DNA from: RPQJ01 sp963700045
Lineage (GTDB): Bacteria; Pseudomonadota; Gammaproteobacteria; Steroidobacterales; Steroidobacteraceae
DNA length: 64,000 bases
Reading direction: 5' to 3'
Assembly (NCBI GenBank): GCA_963700045.1
Contig: CAVOWK010000032.1
Coordinates: forward strand, 186,001 to 250,000
Part shown: positions 37,028 through 45,781 of the stretch, one piece after another
Layout of the letters: the number at the start of each line of letters is the position of its first letter
Numbering within the stretch: the first letter of the stretch is position 1
Translations under genes and position numbers: made by a program
Notes under the pieces: generated by a model
What the model was told of the DNA's origin: nothing
Database searches by the model: none
Seen by the model: only the letters and a program-made list of their open reading frames with translations

Positions 37028-37693
37028 CTAGGCGAGGCCCTGCAGCAGTGGCACGAAAACCACCGGCCCGAGCACTTCGCGCTCGTAGCGCTCGCCGCGA
37101 CGGGTGATGCGCAACAGTTGCTGCTCACGGTCGTTGCCGACGGGAATCACGAGCCGGCCACCGTCGGCCAGTTGCTCGAGCAGCGCCGGTGGCACGGCAT
37201 ACGAAGCAGCGGCGACGATGATGCCATCGAACGGCGCGTAGGCCGCCCAGCCTTCGAAACCGTCACCGTGTTTCATGTACACGTTCGCGATGCGCAGGTC
37301 GCGCAGGATCTGCCGCGCCTTGACCTGCAGCGCCGCGATGCGTTCGACGCTGTAGAGCGTCGCGACCAGCGGTGCGAGCACGGCGGTCTGGTAACCGCAA
37401 CCCGTGCCGACCTCGAGCACCTTGCGCGGCTTGCCCGCTTCGAGCAGCGACTGCGTCATGCGCGCCACGATGTAGGGCTGCGAGATCGTCTGGCCGTGCC
37501 CGATCGGCAACGCGGTGTCCTCGTAAGCACGACTCGCAAGCGCTTCGTCCACGAACATGTGCCGCGGCACGCTGCGGATGCGCTCGAGCACCTCGTTGTC
37601 GGTGATGCCCTGCTCGCGCAGCCGCGCCACCAGCCGCTCGCGTGTGCGAGCCGACGTCATGCCGATGCCGCTGACCCTGCTCTGGTCTTTCAA
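37028..37693 (-). CDS. pcm: Protein-L-isoaspartate O-methyltransferase
   Basis: Pcm repairs isoaspartyl residues in aged proteins by methylation from SAM. The 221-residue product has LPIGHGQTISQPYIVARMTQ and the SAM loop VLEVGTGCGYQTAVLAP. I choose TTG 37693, 16 bases after the surE stop; it gives an N-terminus ending GIGMTSARTRERLV as in xanthomonads. ATG 37660 is the more conservative alternative. surE-pcm is a common stationary-phase gene pair. Confidence 0.92.
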   Translation of the reverse strand: MKDQSRVSGIGMTSARTRERLVARLREQGITDNEVLERIRSVPRHMFVDEALASRAYEDTALPIGHGQTISQPYIVARMTQSLLEAGKPRKVLEVGTGCGYQTAVLAPLVATLYSVERIAALQVKARQILRDLRIANVYMKHGDGFEGWAAYAPFDGIIVAAASYAVPPALLEQLADGGRLVIPVGNDREQQLLRITRRGERYEREVLGPVVFVPLLQGLA

Positions 37694-37709
37694 GTGCGCT
37701 GCATCCGCG

Positions 37710-38468
37710 TCATTCGTTGCGCCCGCCGAGCCACTCGCCGATGTCCGCGATGGCCGCATGGCGCGTCAGGTCGACCTGCAATGGCGTGACGGAGACGCAG
37801 CCGCTGGCGACGGCATGGAAGTCCGTGCCTTCGCCGGCATCCGCACCCTCGCCGGCGGGCCCCACCCAGTACACCGGGCGACCGCGCGGGTCCGATGCAC
37901 GCACGACCGGCGCGGACCGGTGCCGGTGTCCCAGGCGCGTGGACTTGAAGCCGCGCAACTGCTCGTAAGGCAGGTCCGGGACGTTGACGTTGAGGATCAT
38001 CGACGAATGGAGCGGTGAGCGCTGCAGGCGCAGCAGAATCTCGCTTGCCACGCGTGCGGCCGTCGCGAAATGCCGGCCTTCACGCACGACCAGCGAAATC
38101 GCGATTGCAGGCAGGCCGAGGAAGCGCCCTTCCACGGCCGCGGCCACCGTGCCGGAATAGAGCACGTCGTCGCCGAGGTTGGCGCCGTCGTTGATGCCCG
38201 AGATCACCATGTCGTGATCGATCTCGCCTTCGAACAGGCCCGAAATCGCGAGGTGGACGCAGTCCGTGGGGGTGCCGTTGACGAAATGGCGACGGGTCCC
38301 ATACTCGGCGACGCGCAGGGGGACGTCGAGCGTCAATGAGTTGCTGGCGCCGCTGCGATTGCGCTCGGGAGCCACGACCGTCACGTGGGCAAGCGGCTGC
38401 AACGCGTCGACGAGGCGCTGCAGGCCCTCGGCACGGTAGCCATCATCGTTGCTGACCAGGATTCTCAT
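37710..38468 (-). CDS. surE: 5'/3'-nucleotidase SurE
   Basis: SurE is a metal-dependent nucleoside monophosphatase of stationary phase. The 252-residue product starts MRILVSNDDG with the metal-binding D8-D9, then APERNRSGASNSLTL, NGTPTDCVHL and SGINDGANLGDDVLYSGTVA. The ATG at 38468 gives the family N-terminus; open codons upstream are not conserved. Confidence 0.96.
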   Translation of the reverse strand: MRILVSNDDGYRAEGLQRLVDALQPLAHVTVVAPERNRSGASNSLTLDVPLRVAEYGTRRHFVNGTPTDCVHLAISGLFEGEIDHDMVISGINDGANLGDDVLYSGTVAAAVEGRFLGLPAIAISLVVREGRHFATAARVASEILLRLQRSPLHSSMILNVNVPDLPYEQLRGFKSTRLGHRHRSAPVVRASDPRGRPVYWVGPAGEGADAGEGTDFHAVASGCVSVTPLQVDLTRHAAIADIGEWLGGRNE

Positions 38469-38513
38469 GTGGCGTGGGACCGTAGCGATGTCTGGGCCCC
38501 AGCAGCAGCGGGG

Positions 38514-38541
38514 TTGGCCACGAACGCCGCGCAACTATACT
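38514..38541 (+). promoter_or_regulatory. Sigma-70-type promoter for the Smr gene
   Basis: TTGGCC at 38514-38519 and TATACT at 38536-38541 are separated by 16 bases, upstream of the ATG at 38579. It lies in the divergent surE-smr gap. Confidence 0.55.
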
Positions 38542-38578
38542 GGAATCCCAGGCCGCCTCGGAAGCGAACTCCCACGGC

Positions 38579-39127
38579 ATGACGACTCGAACCCCGCCAC
38601 CGGGTGACGACGACGGTAACGCCTTCCGGCGTGCGATGGCCGGCGTGCGCCCGCTGCCCAGGCACTCCGCCGCACCTGTGCAATCGCCCCCGCGATCGAT
38701 TGCCCCATTGACCCGCACCGGGAGCCGGGACCTGCTGCACGAGAGCCATGCGACAGCGGCCGACCCTGCCGTGCTCAGTGCCGGTGATGAGCCGACGTTC
38801 AGCCGCACGTACGTGCGCGATGCAGTGATGCGCAAGTTGAAGCGGGGCCAGATTGCAGTCGAGGCCGAGATCGACCTGCACGGGCTGCGGCAGCATGCGG
38901 CGCAAGTGGCGCTGCGGCAATTCCTGAACGATTGCGTGCATCGGGGCCTGCGTTGCGTGCGCGTCATCCACGGCAAAGGCCTGCGTTCGGGTCCCGGTGG
39001 CCCGGTGCTGAAGCTGGTCGTCCACCATTGGCTGCGCAAGGTCGAGAATGTCGCGGCGTTCGCAGCCGCACGACCCGCCGACGGAGGCTCCGGCGCGGTT
39101 TACGTCCTGCTGGCGGTCCGCAAGTGA
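38579..39127 (+). CDS. Smr-domain protein
   Basis: The 182-residue protein has a C-terminal Smr domain from about residue 95: AEIDLHGLRQHAAQVALRQF, then CVRVIHGKGLRSG and GPVLKLVVHHWLRK. Small MutS-related domains nick or cleave nucleic acids; in SmrB of Escherichia coli the substrate is mRNA at collided ribosomes. DLHGL and HGKG are both kept. The N-terminal 90 residues are basic, proline-rich and probably disordered. It is divergent from surE and converges on truD with an 8-base gap. Confidence 0.88.
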   Translation: MTTRTPPPGDDDGNAFRRAMAGVRPLPRHSAAPVQSPPRSIAPLTRTGSRDLLHESHATAADPAVLSAGDEPTFSRTYVRDAVMRKLKRGQIAVEAEIDLHGLRQHAAQVALRQFLNDCVHRGLRCVRVIHGKGLRSGPGGPVLKLVVHHWLRKVENVAAFAAARPADGGSGAVYVLLAVRK

Positions 39128-39135
39128 AGTACGAC

Positions 39136-40209
39136 TCACTCCTCCCCGCCTTCGCCCGCATCCCAGGCGTCCGCGAGCACTTCATGCAGCACGGCGGTGG
39201 CAAACGTGCCCCGCGGCAGCACGAACCGCAGGACCAGCGTGTCGTCGTCGCCGAAGGTCCAGTCGAATTCACGAACCGGCAACCGCAGGCTGCGCCGCTC
39301 GTGATCGATGCGTTCAGATGCGAGCAACGCTGTCAGGTCGGCATGTGGCGCGATCACGCTGTCCTCGATCTCACGTGCCAGGCCGGTCGCGGGGGACGCG
39401 CCGCGGCCCGGCATGGGGCCGCTCGGATGCACGTCCATTGCGACGCCACGCGCTTCGAGTGCGGCATCGGCGTGCTCCGCGATGAAGAAACTGCGGCGGC
39501 CGTCAAGCATCACGGCCTCGCCCGGCAACAACCGGTTCCAGTCGCCACGCTCGACCCGTGCAGCGACGACTGAGTTGAACAGGTGGCTGCGGGCTGCCGA
39601 CAGCGTGAAACTGCGCTGCGAGCGGTCGCGTGGTCCGGCATCACCTCCTGCCCATGCCAGCGCCCGTCGCAGATTGCTGCCTTCGCGCCCGAACCGTTGC
39701 GGGCCGAAGTAATTCGGCACGCCGCGTTCGCGGATCGCCGCAAGGGACGCTTCGATCGCGCCCCGGTCTCCGCGCAAGTCACGGATCCGCAGTTCGAACC
39801 GGTTCGCGCGATGCGAGCCTGGGCGAAGCTTGCGGCCGTGCCGGTGCGCCGCGCGCACGGCATAGCCCTCGCCCTGCCATTCCAGGCACCGGGCCACGTC
39901 GAACAGGACCGGTAACGGCAGCGAGTACGCCTGGGTCGTCAGCGCGTGGCGATCCTTGTGACCGCTGAACCCGACGTCGCGGACGGCCACGCCGGCGTGT
40001 CGCGCGAGTTGCGCCGCGACCCAGCCGGTGTTGGCGCCCCGCTTCTCGACGACGAGCAGGCCGTGATTGCCGGTCCCCTCCGGTTCGAAGCCGAGAATCT
40101 CGTCGACGACGAAATCCTCAGGCTCGCGGCGGATCGCACCCGTGGCAGGAGGCCGGCCGTGCGCGCACGGCGCGACGCCGAGGCGGGGAACGGCACTCGG
40201 ATCGCTCAA
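39136..40209 (-). CDS. truD: tRNA pseudouridine(13) synthase TruD
   Basis: TruD makes pseudouridine 13 in tRNA-Glu. The catalytic aspartate is D86 in FSGHKDRHALTTQ. RREPEDFVVDEIL is the family start, and NYFGPQRFGREGSN is the second signature. The 357-residue length is typical. Its ATG overlaps the end of ispF by 4 bases, the usual ispD-ispF-truD-surE order. Confidence 0.96.
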   Translation of the reverse strand: MSDPSAVPRLGVAPCAHGRPPATGAIRREPEDFVVDEILGFEPEGTGNHGLLVVEKRGANTGWVAAQLARHAGVAVRDVGFSGHKDRHALTTQAYSLPLPVLFDVARCLEWQGEGYAVRAAHRHGRKLRPGSHRANRFELRIRDLRGDRGAIEASLAAIRERGVPNYFGPQRFGREGSNLRRALAWAGGDAGPRDRSQRSFTLSAARSHLFNSVVAARVERGDWNRLLPGEAVMLDGRRSFFIAEHADAALEARGVAMDVHPSGPMPGRGASPATGLAREIEDSVIAPHADLTALLASERIDHERRSLRLPVREFDWTFGDDDTLVLRFVLPRGTFATAVLHEVLADAWDAGEGGEE

Positions 40210-40712
40210 CGTCCGTCGTGTCCGTTCTGGCGCGCGTCATCGCCGTACGCAAGCAGCACGATGGCCTGGCAGGCAAGGCCCTCGCCGCGTCCGAGCGCAC
40301 CGAGTTCTTCCGTGGTCGTGGCCTTGACGTTGACGCAGTCGATCCGTACCCCGAGGTCGTCCGCGATATTCTGCCGCATGAGCAGGCGGTGAGACCCGAT
40401 CCGTGGTGCCTGCGCGAGGATCGTCAGGTCGGCGTTGACGACCCGCCAACCCTGCTGCTGCACGAGCGCCCCGCAATGCCGCAGGAAGCGCCGGCTGTCG
40501 GCACCCTTCCAGCGGGGATCGCTGTCGGGGAAATGCTCGCCGATGTCGCCGAGCGCCATGGCGCCGAGCAGCGCATCACACAGGGCGTGCAGGGCCACGT
40601 CGCCATCCGAATGCGCGATCACGCCGCGGGTGTGTGCTATGCGTACGCCGCCAAGCGTCACGTGATCCCCGTCCCCGTAGGCATGCACGTCGTAACCGAT
40701 TCCCGCCCTCAT
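40206..40712 (-). CDS. ispF: 2-C-methyl-D-erythritol 2,4-cyclodiphosphate synthase
   Basis: IspF performs the cyclisation step of the non-mevalonate isoprenoid pathway. The 168-residue product starts MRAGIGYDVHAYG with metal ligands D8 and H10, has AHSDGDVALHALCDALLGA with H42, and DIGEHFPDSDPRWKGADS. It is a little longer at the C-terminus than usual. It follows ispD with a 21-base gap. Confidence 0.96.
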   Translation of the reverse strand: MRAGIGYDVHAYGDGDHVTLGGVRIAHTRGVIAHSDGDVALHALCDALLGAMALGDIGEHFPDSDPRWKGADSRRFLRHCGALVQQQGWRVVNADLTILAQAPRIGSHRLLMRQNIADDLGVRIDCVNVKATTTEELGALGRGEGLACQAIVLLAYGDDARQNGHDGR

Positions 40713-40733
40713 GCGACCATCCCTCGTCTCCGA

Positions 40734-41438
40734 TCACGATTGTCCTGACCGCAGGATCGCCTCCGCCAGCGCGGCGTCCTCCGGGTTTGTCACCTTGACG
40801 TTGTCGGCGCGGCCGCGGACCAGCCGGGGCTGCAGTCCCAGGCATTCAATCGCCGACGCTTCGTCCGTGACGGGCCGGTCGCGCTCCATGCAGAGCCGGA
40901 GCGCGCGCAGCAACAGCCCATAGCGGAACATCTGCGGCGTGAGTGCGCGCCAGAGCCCGTCACGCGCCACGGTCTCACCCGCGCGCTGCTCGCCGACTTC
41001 TCGCTTCAGCGTGTCGCTGACCGGAACGGCGAGCAAGCCGCCGACCGCATCCGCATCGAGCACGGCAAAAAGCTGTTCGAGATCGCGACGGCGCAGGCAG
41101 GGACGCGCAGCATCGTGGACCAGCACCCAGTCCGTGTCCCGGGCGTCGCCATCCAGCGCGGCGAGGCCGTTCGCGACTGAATGCTCGCGCCGCGCACCGC
41201 CGGTGCAGCGGCGAACTCGCGCATCTGAAAACTCCGGCAAACCGTGCCAGAGGTCGTCGTCGTGCGCGAGCGAGACGACGATGCCGTCGATGCTCGGCTC
41301 GGCGAGCAGCGCGGCCAGCGTCCAGGACAGCAGTGGCCGTCCAAGCAACGGTGTGTATTGCTTGGGGAGCGCAGCCCCGAAGCGGGAACCCTGTCCCGCC
41401 GCTGGCACGATGGCCCAGCGCCGGACCGCAAGGGTCAC
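40734..41438 (-). CDS. ispD: 2-C-methyl-D-erythritol 4-phosphate cytidylyltransferase
   Basis: IspD activates methylerythritol phosphate with CTP. The 234-residue product has the nucleotide-binding start VPAAGQGSRFGAALPKQY, then VLVHDAARPCL and a C-terminal VTNPEDAALAEAIL. It overlaps ftsB by 4 bases. Together with ispF here and dxr at 60846-62036, three enzymes of the pathway are in this window. Confidence 0.96.
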   Translation of the reverse strand: MTLAVRRWAIVPAAGQGSRFGAALPKQYTPLLGRPLLSWTLAALLAEPSIDGIVVSLAHDDDLWHGLPEFSDARVRRCTGGARREHSVANGLAALDGDARDTDWVLVHDAARPCLRRRDLEQLFAVLDADAVGGLLAVPVSDTLKREVGEQRAGETVARDGLWRALTPQMFRYGLLLRALRLCMERDRPVTDEASAIECLGLQPRLVRGRADNVKVTNPEDAALAEAILRSGQS

Positions 41439-41791
41439 GGCAGGTCGGCCTGGGCCGTCCTTTGCCCTGTCGTCGCAGCGGCAGGCGCCGGCGTGGTCGC
41501 CGTGCCGGGTTGCGCGGGCGGCACAACCTGGAAGAAAGTCTCGTTGGTCTTGACCATGCCGAGGTCGGTCCGCGCGCGTTCCTCGATGGCCTTGCGGCCT
41601 TCCTTGAGGTCGCGGACTTCAGCGGCGAGCGTGCGATTGCGGGTTCCGAGCCGCGTGTTTTCGGCGGTCTGCACCTCGATGGCCTGCTCGAGACGCCAGA
41701 CCTCGCGCATGCCGTCGGGCGACGCCCAGATACGGTACTGGAGCAGCATTAACACGACGGCCAGCAGGCCGGCCATGATCCGGGTGGTCAT
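41435..41791 (-). CDS. ftsB: Cell division protein FtsB
   Basis: FtsB is a bitopic inner-membrane protein of the FtsQLB divisome complex. The 118-residue product has a membrane segment at about residues 5-21, then a coiled coil (EQAIEVQTAENTRLGTRNRT) and ERARTDLGMVKTNETFFQVV. The C-terminal tail from about residue 92 is proline/alanine-rich. The eno-ftsB-ispD order is typical of gammaproteobacteria. Confidence 0.93.
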   Translation of the reverse strand: MTTRIMAGLLAVVLMLLQYRIWASPDGMREVWRLEQAIEVQTAENTRLGTRNRTLAAEVRDLKEGRKAIEERARTDLGMVKTNETFFQVVPPAQPGTATTPAPAAATTGQRTAQADLP

Positions 41792-41822
41792 GGGCGTGGA
41801 AGACTAGCAGAAACCAGGTGCA

Positions 41823-43124
41823 TCAGGCACCACTGACGGCAACGGCGACCGGGAAAGCCTCCCGGCCGGCGTAGGATGCGTCGGCTCCGAGCTCGGCCTC
41901 GATGCGCAGCAGCTGGTTGTACTTGGCGATGCGGTCGGAGCGGCAGAGCGATCCGGTCTTGATCTGCGTCGCCCGCGTGGCGACCGCGATGTCGGCAATC
42001 GTGCTGTCCTCGGTCTCGCCCGAACGGTGCGAGACGACTGCGCTGTAGCCGGCATCGGCCGCCATGTCGATCGCCTCGAGCGTCTCCGTCAGGGTGCCGA
42101 TCTGGTTGGGCTTGATCAGGATCGAGTTGGCCACGCCGCGGGCGATGCCCTCACGCAGGATCCTGGTGTTGGTCACGAAGATGTCGTCGCCGACCAGCTG
42201 GATACGCTTGCCGAGTCGCTGCGTCAGCAGCGACCAGCCGTCCCAGTCGCCCTCGGCCATGCCGTCCTCGACCGTGATGATCGGGAACCGGTTGACCAGG
42301 CCTTCGAGGTAGTCGACAAACTGCGCCGGGCTGAAGGTGCGGCCTTCCGATTCGAGCGAATACGCGCCACCCTTGAAGAATTCCGAGCTCGCCACGTCGA
42401 GCCCCAGGTACACGTCCCGGCCCGCCTTGAACCCGGCGCGCTCGACCGCCTCGAGGATCGTTTCGAGCGCCGCTTCGTTCGATGGCAGGTCCGGCGCAAA
42501 GCCGCCTTCGTCGCCGACGGCCGTCGCGAGCTTGCGCTCGTGCAGCACCTTCTTCAGCGTGTGGAAGATCTCGGCGCCGTAACGCAACGCCTCGCTGAAG
42601 TTCGGAGCCCCCACCGGCAGCACCATGAACTCCTGGATATCGACGCTGTTGTCCGCGTGCGCGCCGCCGTTGATGATGTTCATCATCGGCACCGGCATCA
42701 CCTTGCGGCCCGGGCCGCCGAGGCGGCGGAACAGGCTCTGCTTCGAGGCTCGCGCCGCCGCATGCGCCGACGCGAGCGATATGGCGAGCAGCGCATTCGC
42801 GCCCAGGCGCGACTTGGTCTCGGTTGCATCGAGCGCGATCATCTTCGCGTCGATGCCGCGCTGGTCCATCACGTCGTGGCCGAGCAGCGCATTGCGCAGT
42901 TCGCCGTTCGCATTGATCACGGCCTGCAGCACGCCCTTGCCCAGGTAGCGCTTCTTGTCGCCATCGCGCAATTCGACGGCTTCACGCGTGCCCGTGGAGG
43001 CGCCCGACGGCACGGCGGCGCGACCCATCGCGCCGCCCTCGACGAAGACGTCCGCTTCGACCGTGGGATTGCCGCGCGAATCCATGATTTCCCGGGCCTT
43101 GATGTCGATGATCTTGGTCGTCAT
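41823..43124 (-). CDS. eno: Enolase
   Basis: Enolase converts 2-phosphoglycerate to phosphoenolpyruvate. The 433-residue product has the N-terminal AREIMDSRGNPTVE, and VSHRSGETEDSTIADIAVAT with the catalytic region LIKPNQIGTLTE. It overlaps kdsA by 4 bases and is followed by ftsB after 31 bases. Confidence 0.97.
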   Translation of the reverse strand: MTTKIIDIKAREIMDSRGNPTVEADVFVEGGAMGRAAVPSGASTGTREAVELRDGDKKRYLGKGVLQAVINANGELRNALLGHDVMDQRGIDAKMIALDATETKSRLGANALLAISLASAHAAARASKQSLFRRLGGPGRKVMPVPMMNIINGGAHADNSVDIQEFMVLPVGAPNFSEALRYGAEIFHTLKKVLHERKLATAVGDEGGFAPDLPSNEAALETILEAVERAGFKAGRDVYLGLDVASSEFFKGGAYSLESEGRTFSPAQFVDYLEGLVNRFPIITVEDGMAEGDWDGWSLLTQRLGKRIQLVGDDIFVTNTRILREGIARGVANSILIKPNQIGTLTETLEAIDMAADAGYSAVVSHRSGETEDSTIADIAVATRATQIKTGSLCRSDRIAKYNQLLRIEAELGADASYAGREAFPVAVAVSGA

Positions 43125-43951
43125 AGGGTCGATTCCTCGAAGGGTCGCAGTTTTACGGCAGCGTCAATCTGCTGCATCACCTCGAGCAACGAGCGCATGC
43201 GATCGAGCGGCCACGCATTGGGGCCGTCCGAGAGCGCCTGAGCCGGATCGGGGTGGGTTTCCATGAATACGCCGGAGACGCCGACGGCGACCGCCGCACG
43301 GGCCAGCACCGGCACGAATTCGCGCTGTCCGCCCGAAGCACTGCCCTGCCCGCCCGGCAACTGCACCGAATGCGTGGCGTCGAACACGACCGGGGCGTAC
43401 TCGCGCATCACGGCGAGCGAGCGCATGTCGGACACGAGGTTGTTGTAGCCGAACGAGAAGCCGCGTTCGCAGGCCAGCACCTGTTCGTTACCCGTGGACC
43501 GCGCCTTGTCGATGACGTTCTTCATCTCCCACGGCGACAGGAACTGGCCCTTCTTGACGTTGACGGGCTTGCCCTGGCTCGACGCGCGCAGGATGAAATT
43601 GGTCTGGCGGCAGAGGAACGCCGGGGTCTGCAGCACGTCGACGACCGAGGCGACCTCGGCCATCGGCGTGTCTTCGTGCACGTCGGTGAGGACCGGGAGG
43701 CCGAGCTGGCGCTTCACTTCCGACAGGATGCGCAAGCCCTCTTCGATGCCCGGGCCGCGGAAGCTCGCCCTGGACGAACGGTTCGCCTTGTCGTAACTCG
43801 CCTTGAAGATGTACGGGATGCCGAGCGCGCCTGTGATTTCCTGCATGCGACCCGCGATTTCCAGCACGAGACCCTCGCTCTCGACGACGCAGGGGCCGGC
43901 GATCAGGAAGAACGGGCGGTCGTGCCCGACCTCGAAGCCGCAGAGCTTCAT
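43121..43951 (-). CDS. kdsA: 3-deoxy-8-phosphooctulonate synthase
   Basis: KdsA condenses arabinose 5-phosphate with phosphoenolpyruvate to form KDO-8-phosphate for lipopolysaccharide. The 276-residue product has IAGPCVVESEG at the N-terminus, FKASYDKANRSS, and DATHSVQLPGG near residue 198. It overlaps pyrG and eno by 4 bases each. Confidence 0.96.
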   Translation of the reverse strand: MKLCGFEVGHDRPFFLIAGPCVVESEGLVLEIAGRMQEITGALGIPYIFKASYDKANRSSRASFRGPGIEEGLRILSEVKRQLGLPVLTDVHEDTPMAEVASVVDVLQTPAFLCRQTNFILRASSQGKPVNVKKGQFLSPWEMKNVIDKARSTGNEQVLACERGFSFGYNNLVSDMRSLAVMREYAPVVFDATHSVQLPGGQGSASGGQREFVPVLARAAVAVGVSGVFMETHPDPAQALSDGPNAWPLDRMRSLLEVMQQIDAAVKLRPFEESTL

Positions 43952-45597
43952 GCGCCCGCCGCCACCGGCAGCTTGCCAGCCTTGTGGTCGCGCGCAGCAC
44001 GGATGAAGCCGGTGAAGAGCGGATGCCCATCGCGCGGCGTCGAACGGAATTCAGGGTGGTACTGGCTCGCCACGAAGAACGGATGCTGCGGCAGCTCGAT
44101 GATCTCGACCAGGCCGTCGCGCGAAAAACCCGAGAACCGCAGGCCCGCGTTCATCAGGCGCTGCAGGTAGGTGTTGTTGAACTCGAAGCGATGACGATGG
44201 CGCTCGCGGATCACGTCGGCGCCGTAAACGGAGTGCGCGAGCGAGCCATGCGAGATCCGGATCTCCTGCGCGCCGAGGCGCATCGTGCCGCCGATCTGCG
44301 AGCTTTCGTCGCGCGCCTCCACCGTGCCCTTCTGGTCCTGCCACTCGGTGATCAGCGCGATGACCGGGTGCGGCGAGGCACGATTGAACTCGGTGCTGTG
44401 CGCGCCGGCGAGGCCCGCGACGTTGCGCGCGTACTCGATGATCGCGAGCTGCATGCCGAGGCAGATGCCGAGGTAAGGAATCCCGTTCTCGCGCGCATAA
44501 CGCACGGCTTCGATCTTGCCTTCGATGCCGCGCTCGCCGAAGCCGCCCGGCACCAGGATGGCATCCATCCCGGCCAGCGCCTTCGCGCCGTGCTTCTCGA
44601 TGTCGGTCGCTTCGATGAATTCGATGTTGACGCGCGTGCGCGTGCGCAGGCCCGCGTGGATCAACGCCTCGTTGAGCGAGATGTACGCGTCCTTGAGGTT
44701 GACGTACTTGCCGACCATCGCGAGATTGATCGTGAGGTCCGGGCTCGCCTTGGCAGCCACGACCTGGTTCCATTCCCCGAGGTCGGCCGCGGGCAGGTTG
44801 TGCAAGCCGAACTTCTCGCAGACGATTTCGTCGAGCTTCTGCTCGTGCAGGAGCGACGGGATCTTGTAGATGTCGTCGGCGTCCACCGCGGAGAACACTG
44901 CGCGCTCCTCGACGTTGGTGAACAATGCGATCTTGCGGCGATGCTCCGGCGGCAGCGGGTCCTGGCAGCGGCAGAGCAGCAGGTCGGGCTGGATGCCGAT
45001 CGAACGCAACTCCTTCACCGAATGCTGCGTCGGCTTGGTCTTGATCTCGCCCGAAGTGGCAATGTACGGGATCAGCGTCAGGTGCATGTACAGCACGTTG
45101 TTGCGACCGAGTTCGACACCGAGCTGGCGGATCGCCTCGAGGAACGGCAGCGACTCGATGTCGCCAACCGTGCCGCCGATCTCGACCATGCAGACGTCGG
45201 CGTCGCCCGCACCCATGCGGATGCAGTGCTTGATCTCGTCGGTGATGTGCGGGATGACCTGCACCGTCGCACCGAGGTAATCGCCACGGCGCTCCTTCGC
45301 GATGACGCGCTCGTAGATGCGGCCGGTCGTGAAGTTGCTGTTGCGGCCGGTGGTCGTACGCACGAAGCGCTCGTAGTGGCCGAGGTCGAGGTCGGTTTCG
45401 GTGCCGTCATCGGTGACGAAGACTTCGCCGTGCTGGAACGGGCTCATGGTGCCCGGGTCCACGTTGATGTACGGGTCGAGCTTGACCATGGCGACGCGGA
45501 GGCCGCGGGCTTCGAGGATGGCACCCAACGAGGCGGCAGCAATGCCCTTGCCCAGCGACGAAACGACACCGCCGGTCACACAGATGAATTTGGTCAT
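43948..45597 (-). CDS. pyrG: CTP synthase
   Basis: PyrG makes CTP from UTP and glutamine. The 549-residue product has the synthase start MTKFICVTGGVVSSLGKG, the glutamine amidotransferase nucleophile in GICLGMQLA, and the histidine in YHPEF. A TAGACT at about 45634-45639 on the coding strand is a possible -10 box. Open codons upstream of the ATG (to 46074) are tilS sequence in another frame. Confidence 0.97.
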   Translation of the reverse strand: MTKFICVTGGVVSSLGKGIAAASLGAILEARGLRVAMVKLDPYINVDPGTMSPFQHGEVFVTDDGTETDLDLGHYERFVRTTTGRNSNFTTGRIYERVIAKERRGDYLGATVQVIPHITDEIKHCIRMGAGDADVCMVEIGGTVGDIESLPFLEAIRQLGVELGRNNVLYMHLTLIPYIATSGEIKTKPTQHSVKELRSIGIQPDLLLCRCQDPLPPEHRRKIALFTNVEERAVFSAVDADDIYKIPSLLHEQKLDEIVCEKFGLHNLPAADLGEWNQVVAAKASPDLTINLAMVGKYVNLKDAYISLNEALIHAGLRTRTRVNIEFIEATDIEKHGAKALAGMDAILVPGGFGERGIEGKIEAVRYARENGIPYLGICLGMQLAIIEYARNVAGLAGAHSTEFNRASPHPVIALITEWQDQKGTVEARDESSQIGGTMRLGAQEIRISHGSLAHSVYGADVIRERHRHRFEFNNTYLQRLMNAGLRFSGFSRDGLVEIIELPQHPFFVASQYHPEFRSTPRDGHPLFTGFIRAARDHKAGKLPVAAGA

Positions 45598-45781
45598 TGG
45601 GGTCCCCGTCGCATGAAGCACGACGGGAGCGTAGTCTAGCGGATCGGAGGGTGTACTGGCCACTTCGATGACAGCACGTCGGCCTCGGTCAACGCGCCAC
45701 GCCTGTTCCAGGCGATGCGCCACGATGGTTCGTCGGATCGGGCGGCAAATTCCGCCGCAACTCCCAGATCTGCCACGGCGA
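45598..45781. other. tilS-pyrG intergenic region
   Basis: These 184 bases carry the pyrG leader. GGGGA lies just before the pyrG ATG. No attenuator-like hairpin with a T run was recognised. Confidence 0.4.
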